A stretch of DNA of 64,000 nt from CAWCDJ01 sp963836015 (GTDB taxonomy: Bacteria > Acidobacteriota > Terriglobia > Bryobacterales > Bryobacteraceae). A program made the position numbers and the translations under genes. Below the pieces are notes generated by a model. That model was not told where the DNA came from, searched no databases, and saw only the letters and a program-made list of their open reading frames with translations. Numbering within the stretch: the stretch's first letter is position 1; the number at the start of each line of letters is the position of its first letter. Where the stretch lies: contig CAWIIF010000006.1 in assembly GCA_963836015.1 (NCBI GenBank), positions 1 to 64,000 on the forward strand, read 5' to 3'. This document shows positions 46,643-54,825 of the stretch, piece after piece.

Positions 46643-48549
46643 ATGTGTAGAAGTTTTTTGACTATCCCGAGCGGCGAATTTCCGCGCTCGATCTCGTTCA
46701 ACCGGAAATCGACGCTCTCCAGGCTGCCTTGCACGCGCACGATATTCGCATTCGAATTGCCATACGGAGCGATGCCCTGGTACAACTGCAGCGCGCGGGT
46801 ATAGTCGTCCTTGGACCGCTCGATCTCGTCCTTCTCCTGGGGCAGGCCGCGTACGCTGCGGGAATCCCAGAAGAGGCGGTCGGCGCGATCGCGGTAGCCG
46901 TCGGCGAGCTGCGATTTTTCGCGGTTGCCCAGGGGGTAGCCGCGCTTTTCCGCTTCCTCGAGCGCCTGGTACGCACGATCGATATCCTTCAAGCCGTACA
47001 CGTAGACCCGCGCCAGTCCGAGCAGGGGATCGGGCGACTGCGGCATGAGCTTCTGGGCCTCGTTAAATTTCTCAACCGCCAGGTTGAGATCCGCCGGATT
47101 GCGGTGCACCGTGCCGTTGATGCGCGCGAGGTGCCCTTCGGCAAGCCGCAGCTTGCCGCGCACGGTGTTGTCCGGATCGATCGACAGTGCGTGCGCCAGC
47201 ATGTCGCGTGCGTAAGTCCACTGCTTCTCGTAAACCGTGTCGCTGTTCCGGTAGGTATCGATCACGTGGTCCGCCGCCGCGACGAGCTTCTGCTTCACCA
47301 GCATTCGCGGGCCGCGCAAAAGGAAAGACGAGGGGTTGGACCCCGAAAGTTCCGACCATTTGTTCCAGATGTCGTTGGGGTCGGTGATCTGTTCGGCTGC
47401 GATTTGCCGCCCCAGTGCCTGGCCATGCTGATAAAGAACATAGCTGGAGATGCCGGCCCAGGCGGCGTAAAGCATGCCCGCCAGCAGCAAAACGGCCAGA
47501 ACGCGTCCGGTTTTGCGGAACATCCCCAGGCGGCTCCGGCGCGCCGGCGGAGGGACGCTCCCGCGGGCCGTGCGCCGCGTTTCGCCTTCCGCCGAATTCT
47601 CGCGAGCACCGGTGCGTCGCGTTTCGTCGCCGTCGGCATCCTGGCGGGGAGTGGTGCGCCGCGTGGCATCCAGGTCGATGAGGGCAGCGCTCACGGGCTC
47701 TCCCCGACGGTACGCTTCCAGGTCGTCCACCAGCTCGCGGGCGGTGGCATAACGCAGATCCGGATCCGGCGCCAGGGCCTTGATGAGGATGCGGCGCAGC
47801 GGCTCGGGACAGGGGTCCGGAGGGGGCGGCGGCGGCACCCGCGAGCGAATCATGCGCTCCAGCCGCTCGGTGGTGTCCGCCTGGTACGGCTGAAGGCCCG
47901 TCACCATTTCATACAGCATCACCGCCACCGACCACAGGTCCGAATCCACGCTGACCTGGCCCAGGTCCAGCCGCTCCGGCGAAGCGTACGGCACGCTGCC
48001 GAACTCGTTGCGGGTCAGCCGCCGCGAAAGCGAGAGCGCCTTGGCGATTCCGAAGTCCAGCACCCGCACGCCTCCGCGCGCATCGATCCGGATGTTCTTC
48101 GGCTTGATATCGCCGTGAACGATTCCGTGAAACTCCTTGCCTTCGATCTCTACCGAGAGTTGGTGCGCGTTCTCCAGGGTCTGGGCTACGCTTGAGGCCA
48201 CTTCGGCCGCGAACTCGGGAGTAAGGCGTCCACGCCGTGTGAGTTCCGCGAGGTCCTGGCCGTCGATATATTCCATCGCGACATAGAAGAAACCATCGAT
48301 GTCGCCGCAGTCGTAGACGCGGACCACCCGGGGGTCGACCGCCGCCAGTTTGGCCTGCAGCTCCGCTCCGCGCCGCTCGGCCTCGATGGAATCGCGAGTG
48401 TCGGCGTCCGGGCTGTACTCGATCAGCTTCAGGGCCAGCATCTCGCCGTGTTCGCTGTCCTGTGCCAGGTACACGTCGGCCATCCCGCCGCGGCCCAGCT
48501 TCTGGCGGATCTCGTACTTCCCGAGTTTCCGGCCGGCCGGTGCGATCAT
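46633..48549 (-). CDS. Membrane Ser/Thr protein kinase with outer TPR-like domain
   Basis: 638 residues. The kinase domain (about 10-275) has GRGGMADVYLA, LALKLIEY, HGDIKPKN, DFGIAKA and ASPERLD. The catalytic loop reads HGD rather than HRD. The juxtamembrane linker (about 285-335) has three TRRT repeats with acidic or Gly neighbours, likely phosphothreonine sites. One membrane helix (about 345-370) leads to an extracytoplasmic helical domain with TPR-like stretches (PDPLLGLARVYVYGLKDID). It could sense a wall-derived signal and control the fused SEDS-PBP encoded next. It overlaps the PP2C gene by 4 bases. Confidence 0.93.
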   Translation of the reverse strand: MIAPAGRKLGKYEIRQKLGRGGMADVYLAQDSEHGEMLALKLIEYSPDADTRDSIEAERRGAELQAKLAAVDPRVVRVYDCGDIDGFFYVAMEYIDGQDLAELTRRGRLTPEFAAEVASSVAQTLENAHQLSVEIEGKEFHGIVHGDIKPKNIRIDARGGVRVLDFGIAKALSLSRRLTRNEFGSVPYASPERLDLGQVSVDSDLWSVAVMLYEMVTGLQPYQADTTERLERMIRSRVPPPPPPDPCPEPLRRILIKALAPDPDLRYATARELVDDLEAYRRGEPVSAALIDLDATRRTTPRQDADGDETRRTGARENSAEGETRRTARGSVPPPARRSRLGMFRKTGRVLAVLLLAGMLYAAWAGISSYVLYQHGQALGRQIAAEQITDPNDIWNKWSELSGSNPSSFLLRGPRMLVKQKLVAAADHVIDTYRNSDTVYEKQWTYARDMLAHALSIDPDNTVRGKLRLAEGHLARINGTVHRNPADLNLAVEKFNEAQKLMPQSPDPLLGLARVYVYGLKDIDRAYQALEEAEKRGYPLGNREKSQLADGYRDRADRLFWDSRSVRGLPQEKDEIERSKDDYTRALQLYQGIAPYGNSNANIVRVQGSLESVDFRLNEIERGNSPLGIVKKLLHIWR

Positions 48550-50090
48550 CTTCCCCTGCCCCGCGTTCCCCTGCCTTGACCCGGCGCGGCTTTGGGCTCC
48601 AGAAGGAAGTTCTTGGACCGTACCGTTTCCAGGTCTGTGCCCGGGAGCAGCTCTAGAACGTTCCCTTCGATGACGTTGCCGGCCAGCGCCGGCCGCGCCC
48701 CGTCGCGAGCCGCGATGCCCGCTCCTTTGTTGCGAAGAATGGAGTTATGCGACAGCCACGGGGTCGAAGAGCCGGAAATCAACACCCCTTCCGCCAGGCA
48801 GTCGTGAATCGCATTCCCGACCAGCGACGGGCTGGCCGCCCCGCGAATCTCGACTCCCACGCCCGCACCCGTAATCTCCGTGTCGTCGATCTCCACAGAC
48901 GAATTATTGAGCACGATTCCTGCCGAAAGGGGCAGGGTAGCGTTGGCATCGATCCAGAAACCGCTCACGCGGGCGCCTTGCACGTCGTCCGCCACAATCG
49001 CAGGCCCGCCGCTCAATGGCGCGGCCCGCAGAATCGCCTCGCGAGGCACCAGGCTTTTCAGAGTCACTCCGTTTTTCAGCCTCACCTGCTCGCGATATTC
49101 GCCGATCCGTACAAGCACGGTGTCACCCGGACGGGCTTCGGCCATGGCCTGGCCGATGGTCGAATAGGCTCCTCCCGCGCTCACCTCCAAAGTCCGCGGC
49201 GAGAGCACGACGGGGGCGGGAGCCCACAGTCCCCGGGAGAACCAGGCGATCGCCGCCGCCGCCACCAGGCCGTACACGAAGAGCGCCCCGCGGCTGACCA
49301 ACAGGCCGGAACCCGGTTCGTCCGGATCGGTAAATGCCGGCGCGGTGAACTGGTCGCCTTCGATCACCACGACCGTAATGTTGTCCTTACCCCCGGCGCG
49401 GTTGGCGGCCTGGATCAGGTCGAGCGCGGCCTGGTGCGGATCGCCCGCGTTCGTCTCCACGGCGCGGCGGATCTCCATCGAGCCCACCAGGTCGCTCAAC
49501 CCGTCGCTGCAGAGCAGGAAGGCCGAATCCGGCTCGAAGGGGAGGCGCTGCACTTCGATGAAATTGGCATCGTCGGGCTGGTGCTCCTCGGAGCCGACGT
49601 CGCGGAACACTTCGTTGCGGCGCGGGTGCCGCATGGCCTCGGCCTCGCTCAACTCGCGGTTGTCCTCGCGTTCGCCCACAGGAGAATGGTCGTGCGTGAC
49701 CTTGCGGATCGCGCCGCCGCGGATTTTGTAGAGACGCGAGTCTCCTACGTGGCCGATCACCGCGGAGTCGCCATCCACCAGCGCCAGCGTCAGCACGCAT
49801 GCCATGCCCTGCCATTCCGGGTTGGCGTGGGCCGCGCGAAAAATCTCGTTGTTGGCCATGGTGATGGCCTCACGAATACGCTCCTCGGCCGTTCCGGTCT
49901 GGCGCTCCAGGCGCGCGCGGACGCGTTCCACCGCGATCTCCGCCGCCTTCTCGCCCGCGGCCTGTCCGCCGATCCCGTCCACCACCAGGAAGACTCCACG
50001 GTCGCCATCGACATACCAGGCGTCTTCGTTATTACGCCGAACCCGGCCCATGTCGCTTGCGCCCGAGAATCTGAGCTTGGTCTTAACCAT
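48546..50090 (-). CDS. PP2C-type phosphatase with outer right-handed beta-helix
   Basis: 514 residues. The PP2C domain (about 5-245) is complete: RRNNEDAWYVD, VVDGIGGQAAGE, GHVGDSRLYKI, LLCSDGLSDLV and GGKDNITVVVI. One helix (about 268-288) crosses the membrane. The rest (about 300-500) repeats short beta segments (GVTLKSL, AIVADDVQGARVSGFWI, GIVLNNSSVEID, GVLISGSSTPWLSHNSI) like NosD/pectate-lyase beta-helices, which often bind carbohydrates. It should reverse the kinases of this operon. It overlaps the FHA gene by 8 bases. Confidence 0.92.
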   Translation of the reverse strand: MVKTKLRFSGASDMGRVRRNNEDAWYVDGDRGVFLVVDGIGGQAAGEKAAEIAVERVRARLERQTGTAEERIREAITMANNEIFRAAHANPEWQGMACVLTLALVDGDSAVIGHVGDSRLYKIRGGAIRKVTHDHSPVGEREDNRELSEAEAMRHPRRNEVFRDVGSEEHQPDDANFIEVQRLPFEPDSAFLLCSDGLSDLVGSMEIRRAVETNAGDPHQAALDLIQAANRAGGKDNITVVVIEGDQFTAPAFTDPDEPGSGLLVSRGALFVYGLVAAAAIAWFSRGLWAPAPVVLSPRTLEVSAGGAYSTIGQAMAEARPGDTVLVRIGEYREQVRLKNGVTLKSLVPREAILRAAPLSGGPAIVADDVQGARVSGFWIDANATLPLSAGIVLNNSSVEIDDTEITGAGVGVEIRGAASPSLVGNAIHDCLAEGVLISGSSTPWLSHNSILRNKGAGIAARDGARPALAGNVIEGNVLELLPGTDLETVRSKNFLLEPKAAPGQGRGTRGRGR

Positions 50091-50950
50091 TCGGTGTGCT
50101 TCGGAATTCCAGAAAAATGACGCCGGCCAGCCCGATCCGCGCCTGGTTGGGCACGGCGGCTTCCAGGTTACGGTCGCGCCGCTCTCCTTCGGCGAACTCG
50201 ATGCTCGACGGCGCCCGTTCGCCGTTGATGGTCGTACCGAGCCGGCTCAGGTCTTTCAGGAAAAATGCGCCGGTCGCCGGGTCGCGGCGCAGCCGGAAAT
50301 GCTCGCGGGAAACATCCGGCAGGGTGTCGAGCTTCAGATCGGTCCAATAGTCCCGGCCGCCCCGCCCCACCACGATCTGCTCTTTCGTCATCGCAAACGT
50401 TTTGCGGCCGCCGTTGTCTTCGTACTCGATGACGGCCAGCGCTCCCGCTTCGGTTGCCGGCGCCGGCGCGGCGGCGGCAGCGCGCGTAGCTCTGCGAACT
50501 GCTCTCCGCTCCGCCCATCCGCCGCGTGGCGATCCGCTTGGTCATGGAGCCCGCCCCCAGCTCCGTCTTGGCCGGCAGTGCCAGCTCCGAATGGATCACG
50601 ACGTCGCCCGGCTCGATGTCGTCGTCCGTATTTTCAAGGATGCGGATCTGCCAGCCGCCCTCCGGCAGAGCTACCTTGGGTCCGCCCCGGCGCGCGATCT
50701 TCAGGCGTTCGGGCAGCGAAGCGCGATTGAGCGACTCCATTTCCGCGTCGAGCGCGCGCCGCGCCTCGTCGAGAATGCGCGGCAGAATGCCCCGCAGGCG
50801 CTCCATGTCGTCCGGGTGCAGGTACACGTGATAGATCGACGGCGGCAGCGTCGAGTACGCGAGCGGCTCGAGGCCCTCCCGCATATTGCGGACGATCTCG
50901 TGGATGATTTCCCGGGCGGTGGCCGGGTGGCTGGCGGCAGGACGGTCCAT
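50083..50950 (-). CDS. FhaA-like FHA-domain protein, frameshifted
   Basis: The first part (from ATG 50950) resembles the FhaA N-domain (YHVYLHPDDMERLRGILPRI, then WQIRILENTDDDIEPGDVVI). The second part, in another frame and ending at 50083, is an FHA domain (IVVGRGGRDYW, VSREHFRLRRD, LKDLSRLGTTING). The frame changes in a GCC-rich linker at about 50440-50505; 868 bases is one more than a multiple of three, which fits one extra base. Repaired length is about 288 residues. It should read phosphothreonine made by the neighbouring kinases. It is the second FhaA-like protein of the cluster. Confidence 0.8.
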
Positions 50951-51004
50951 AAGGAACCTTGTTCGATTTTAGCAGTCCCCGGCGCCGCTACACGCGGCCG
51001 CTTC

Positions 51005-52645
51005 TTACCGCGCGTCCTTCACGCAGCGAAACCCGATGTTGGGAGCTTTCCAGCGCGCCGGCACCGCGCCGGCATCCCAGATCACCGCATCGAACAGCGG
51101 GCCGTTGAAAGCCCCGCCCCGTATCGCATACCAGGGCTCTTCCGCGCTGGGCGGTGGCGATAGACGGGTACGGAAATATTCGACCGCATTCGCGCTGGGC
51201 GTGGTCAGCTCGAAGACCAGCTCCCACACGTTGCCGATCATCTGCAGCGCGCCGCACGGGCTCGCGCCGGCGGCGAAATCGTTGACCGGAACCAGGTGCT
51301 CTCCCGCCACGTTGGCGCGCGACTGGTCCTTCTCGTTTCCCCACGGATACAGGCGCCCGTCGGTCCCGCGCGCGGCCTTCTCCCACTCGCGAGCCGTGGG
51401 AATGCGCTTTCCCGCCCAATTCGCGAATGCCTGCGCGTCGAGGATCGAGACATTGACGACCGGGTAATCCGGCCGGTCCTGCGCGAAACCCTCCGGCAAC
51501 GCACGCCCCGCGGCCTGCGCAAAGGCGGCGTAGGCGGAATTGGTCACTTCGGTACGGTCGATATAGAAAGCGGGCAGCGTGACCGGTTCCTTCTTCTCGC
51601 CGAAGAGGAATGGTCCGGCCGGCACCAGCACCATCTCACCCGCCCGAGTGCTGAGGGTCTTGGCGAGCGGCGGCGGCCCGGGCTTGGTGCGTAGCGTCAC
51701 GTAGAGACCCGCTGCCGCCACTACGACCGCGGCGAGAATCGCGGGGATCAGCCAGGCCGGGCGCGACGGGCGAGGCGGGGCGATGGGGGCGGCCGCCTGC
51801 GGCAGCATCATGGTGGGCGCGTCCAGGTCGGCGATGATGCGCTCGAGTTCCGCAACCACCGGGCCGAAGCCCTGCGGCCGGTGCGAAGGGTCCTTCTCGG
51901 TGCAGGCCGCGACCAGGCTCGAGACCGAATCCGGCACGCCCGCGCTCCGCAGGGGCCCCAGATCCACCGGCTCGTTCAGGATGCTGTAGAAGATTCGCTC
52001 GACCGTGTCTCCGCTGATTGGCTTCGTTCCGGTGATCAGCTCGAACAGCAGGATGCCGAACGAGTAGACATCCACCTGCTCGGTGACGCCCTGTCCGGTC
52101 ACCTGCTCGGGCGCCATGTAGTAGGGCGTGCCCAGCACGAACCCGGCCCGCGTCATCGCCAGTCCCTCGGTCTTGGCGATGCCGAAATCCATGAGCTTCA
52201 CCAGGCCGGCGCCGTTGATATGGACGTTTTCCGGCTTGATGTCGCGATGCACGATCTTCTGGCTGTGGATGTATTCGAGCGCCCGCGCCACTTGCACCGC
52301 GATGTTCAATTTCCCGGACAGGGTGCCGGTGCGGCCGTTCTGGATGGCGTGGCGGAGGTCCTCTCCCCTCAGAAACTCCATCACCATGAAGGGCCGGTGC
52401 TGCTCGTCTTCGCCGAAATCGTAAATGCTGATGACGTTTTCGTGGCTGATGTTGCCGGCCATCCGCGCCTCGGCCAGGAAACGCGCTTTGGCCTCGGGAT
52501 CCTCGCAGCCCGCTTCGGTCAGGATCTTCACTGCGACGGTGCGGCCGATCACCGTGTCGCGCGCCCGGTACACGTGCGACATGCCGCCGCCCAGGAACTC
52601 CTCCAGCTCGTATTTTCCGATTCTCGCGGGAAGCTCCACCTGCAA
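51005..52645 (-). CDS. Ser/Thr protein kinase fused to an outer FGE-sulfatase (SUMF1-like) domain
   Basis: 546 residues. The kinase domain (about 8-270) is canonical: GGGMSHVYRA, VAVKILTE, HRDIKPEN, DFGIAKTEG, GTPYYMAPEQ. A membrane helix (about 300-320) follows a Pro-rich linker. The outer domain (about 335-546) has FGE-sulfatase marks: GEMVLVPAGPF, DRTEVTNSAYAAF, RIPTAREWEKAARG, YPWGNE, GNVWEL, IRGGAF and GFRCV. Such domains bind ligands in other bacterial kinases. It starts 22 bases after the sigma gene and leads the phosphorylation operon. Confidence 0.93.
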   Translation of the reverse strand: MQVELPARIGKYELEEFLGGGMSHVYRARDTVIGRTVAVKILTEAGCEDPEAKARFLAEARMAGNISHENVISIYDFGEDEQHRPFMVMEFLRGEDLRHAIQNGRTGTLSGKLNIAVQVARALEYIHSQKIVHRDIKPENVHINGAGLVKLMDFGIAKTEGLAMTRAGFVLGTPYYMAPEQVTGQGVTEQVDVYSFGILLFELITGTKPISGDTVERIFYSILNEPVDLGPLRSAGVPDSVSSLVAACTEKDPSHRPQGFGPVVAELERIIADLDAPTMMLPQAAAPIAPPRPSRPAWLIPAILAAVVVAAAGLYVTLRTKPGPPPLAKTLSTRAGEMVLVPAGPFLFGEKKEPVTLPAFYIDRTEVTNSAYAAFAQAAGRALPEGFAQDRPDYPVVNVSILDAQAFANWAGKRIPTAREWEKAARGTDGRLYPWGNEKDQSRANVAGEHLVPVNDFAAGASPCGALQMIGNVWELVFELTTPSANAVEYFRTRLSPPPSAEEPWYAIRGGAFNGPLFDAVIWDAGAVPARWKAPNIGFRCVKDAR

Positions 52646-52667
52646 GCCATTTTAACGGAACTGTACC

Positions 52668-53426
52668 CTAGAATGCCTGCGCGGAGTGGATGCCGGCCGA
52701 TTCGAGCGCCGTAGCCATCCGCTTCAGGGCCGTCTTGTGGATCTGCGAGATGCGGCTTTCGTTCACTCCCATCACATCGCCGATTTCCTTCATCGTCATG
52801 TCGTTGGTGTAGTACAGGAAGACCACCTTCTGGTAGCGCTCGGGCAGGCTTCCGATGGCGCGCGCCAGGGTAGTGCGGAGTTGGTTGTGCGCGCAGATGC
52901 GATCCGGTTGGAAATCCGGCGTGGCGGCGAATTCCTGGACGCGGTCGCGCTCCCCCTCGGGCGCCGGCGTGGCCGATACCAGCCCGACCGTCCGAAGTTC
53001 CAGCAGGGTCCGGCGCCAGCGCTCCAGGCTCAGTCCCATTTCGCCTGCCACTTCGCTCTCGGTGGGGGTGCGGCCGAGCTTGCCCGAGAGGTCCCGCGTG
53101 ACGGATTCAACCTGCTTTTGACGCTTCCGCTGGTCGCGCGACGCCCAGTCCAACTGGCGCAGGCTGTCGAGAATCGCTCCCTTGATGCGGTGCTTGGCAT
53201 AAGCGTGGAACGCAACATTCTTGGTGGAATCGTACTTCTCCACGGCATCGAACAGGCCCAACACGCCGGCATGCACCAGGTCGTCGAGATCCACGTGGAC
53301 CGGGAGGTTTTCGTGAACCCGGACGGCAATCGCTTTCACGAGAGGCAGGTGCTCGATGACGATCTGATCGCGCTCCTGCTGCGAAATCCGAGGCTGCTTC
53401 TGTTGAGACGCACTTAGGGCCTGCAT
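52668..53426 (-). CDS. FliA/WhiG-type sigma factor
   Basis: 252 residues with regions 2, 3 and 4 of the sigma-28 group: HVDLDDLVHAGVLGLFDAVE, YAKHRIKGAILDSLRQLDW, then TPTESEVAGEMG, and VFLYYTNDMTMKEIGDVMGVNESRISQIH split at the helix-turn-helix. An AGAAGG ribosome binding site precedes the ATG. FliA usually runs flagellar genes, WhiG sporulation; no flagellar genes occur here. Its place at the head of the kinase/wall operon suggests it controls or accompanies envelope growth (inference). Confidence 0.92.
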   Translation of the reverse strand: MQALSASQQKQPRISQQERDQIVIEHLPLVKAIAVRVHENLPVHVDLDDLVHAGVLGLFDAVEKYDSTKNVAFHAYAKHRIKGAILDSLRQLDWASRDQRKRQKQVESVTRDLSGKLGRTPTESEVAGEMGLSLERWRRTLLELRTVGLVSATPAPEGERDRVQEFAATPDFQPDRICAHNQLRTTLARAIGSLPERYQKVVFLYYTNDMTMKEIGDVMGVNESRISQIHKTALKRMATALESAGIHSAQAF

Positions 53427-53499
53427 GGTTTTGAACCTTCTTTTCTGGATTTGTCCTGGCCTGCTTTGAGCGCCCTGACGTCGACTAAGAGTGCAACCC

Positions 53500-53560
53500 T
53501 ACTTCCACCCTAAATTAGGTGTTAAGTGTCTTATTATCTGTTTATTGAAGGGATCGCCAG
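53500..53560 (-). promoter_or_regulatory. AT-rich probable promoter of the sigma factor gene
   Basis: A clear AT-rich pocket (for example AATAAACAGATAATAAGACA on the minus strand) lies about 100 bases before the sigma start in an otherwise GC-rich region. GATAAT could be a -10 box, but no good -35 box is seen at the right distance. Confidence 0.35.
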
Positions 53561-53574
53561 CGTTTCATGCTGCA

Positions 53575-53599
53575 ACGGCGTTTCAAGCTGAAACGCCGT
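53575..53599. terminator. 11-bp perfect hairpin with flanking GTTTCA repeats
   Basis: ACGGCGTTTCA (53575-53585) and TGAAACGCCGT (53589-53599) form a perfect stem with a 3-base loop. GTTTCA also occurs at about 53562 and 53602. It follows the small membrane protein gene (minus, stop 53616), so it may end the fabZ-tonB transcript; the repeated boxes could equally be a protein-binding array before the sigma gene. Confidence 0.5.
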
Positions 53600-53615
53600 C
53601 TGTTTCAACGCGGGA

Positions 53616-53768
53616 TTACCAGCCGGCTCGGTAGGCGATCCAGGTCTTGAGGGCCAGGCCGGCGAGGAGTATCAGCACGGCGCTGCGCAGAATGCCGTCG
53701 AGCGTGAAGCCCGCCAGCACTGCCAGAACGGAATAAGCGCCCAGGGCAGCGAAGAAGCGTTGACGCAT
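53616..53768 (-). CDS. Small membrane protein (50 residues)
   Basis: ATG at 53768, TAA at 53616-53618. Two hydrophobic segments (ALGAYSVLAVLAGF and ILRSAVLILLAGLALKTWI) separated by a short polar turn, with a basic N-terminus (MRQRFF). It starts 13 bases after the tonB-like gene and is probably the last gene of that operon. No family recognised. Confidence 0.5.
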   Translation of the reverse strand: MRQRFFAALGAYSVLAVLAGFTLDGILRSAVLILLAGLALKTWIAYRAGW

Positions 53769-53781
53769 GGAAGTGGGGCCG

Positions 53782-54825
53782 CTACTGGCGCGGCATGTTG
53801 TAGGCGAAGTTGAACTGTAGCACGACGCGGTCGCCCTTGAATTCGTTGGGGAGCGGCGGGAAAGGGTTGGAAGCGCTGATGGCGGCCACAGCCGCGCGGT
53901 CCAGTGCCTCGGTGCCGGAGGCAGATGCGATCACCAGTTTCGGCACCTTGCCCTCCCGGCTGATCGAAAACTGGATCGCCACCCGGCCTTGTCGTCCCAG
54001 CCTGACGCTCTCCGGGAGAATGGCCAGCCAGTTGCGCTTCACCGTCGCCAGAATCTGCGTAAGGTACGGCCGGAAATCTACGCCCAGGGGATCGCTCAGC
54101 AGTTGCAGATTGCTCCCCTGCGAGCCCGCGGAGGGTGGCAGATTGAGGCCTATGCCGTAGCCGCCGGGGCCGGAGGCGCCATTGTCACCCACCATCAGGC
54201 CTCCCTGCGGGTGGCCGCCTTCGGCCTGGCGGATGGCCTGGGCAACCGAAGGCGCCGGCTTGGTGGCGGCCGCAGGCTGTGGCGGCCCGCCGATATCCTC
54301 GAACACCGACTTCGGCTTCTCTTCCGCCTGAATCTGGGGGGGCGTCGGAGTAGGAGCAGGGGGCAGGACCGGCTTGGGCGATTCCTTCGCGGTTTCGACC
54401 TTGGGAGGCTCGGGCAGCGGAGCGGGCTGGACCGGCTTGGGGACCGGCACCGGCGGAGCAGGCAATACCGCCTTCGGCCGGGTGGTCGAAGGCGGGCCGA
54501 CCGGAATCTGGATATTCGGCCGCGGCTTCAGGTCGGTGGCGTTGAACTCCTTATTTACCTTGCCCTTAGTGGGGGGTTTCTGGGTCAGTTCGGTGAGCGG
54601 CTCAATCAGCGGAGTTACGACCTTGTGGAGTTCCGCGTCCTCGACTGGAGGCGGCGAGGAGAAAAAGGCGCTTTCCGGCAAGAAAGCCAGCGCCGTCAGC
54701 ACCACTACATGAACCAGAACGGAAAGGATAGCGGCTTTGCGGGTCCGGCTTGTGCCAGAAGCATCGCTCCAGTCGGTCAGCAGGTGTAAGTCGGCATCGG
54801 CCGGAGGTTGCGCTACGGTGTCCAT
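53782..54825 (-). CDS. TonB-family energy transducer
   Basis: 347 residues. One N-terminal membrane helix (about 33-53: AILSVLVHVVVLTALAFL), a long Pro/Lys/Glu-rich periplasmic spacer (about 60-190), and a TonB C-terminal domain (about 260-347) with GRVAIQFSISREGKVPKLVI and GTEALDRAAVAAISASNPFPPLP. It should pass proton-motive energy to outer membrane receptors such as the one at 26031, or act in polar or envelope assembly like other TonB paralogues. It overlaps the Gfo/Idh gene by 13 bases; ExbB/ExbD are not in the window. Confidence 0.88.
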   Translation of the reverse strand: MDTVAQPPADADLHLLTDWSDASGTSRTRKAAILSVLVHVVVLTALAFLPESAFFSSPPPVEDAELHKVVTPLIEPLTELTQKPPTKGKVNKEFNATDLKPRPNIQIPVGPPSTTRPKAVLPAPPVPVPKPVQPAPLPEPPKVETAKESPKPVLPPAPTPTPPQIQAEEKPKSVFEDIGGPPQPAAATKPAPSVAQAIRQAEGGHPQGGLMVGDNGASGPGGYGIGLNLPPSAGSQGSNLQLLSDPLGVDFRPYLTQILATVKRNWLAILPESVRLGRQGRVAIQFSISREGKVPKLVIASASGTEALDRAAVAAISASNPFPPLPNEFKGDRVVLQFNFAYNMPRQ

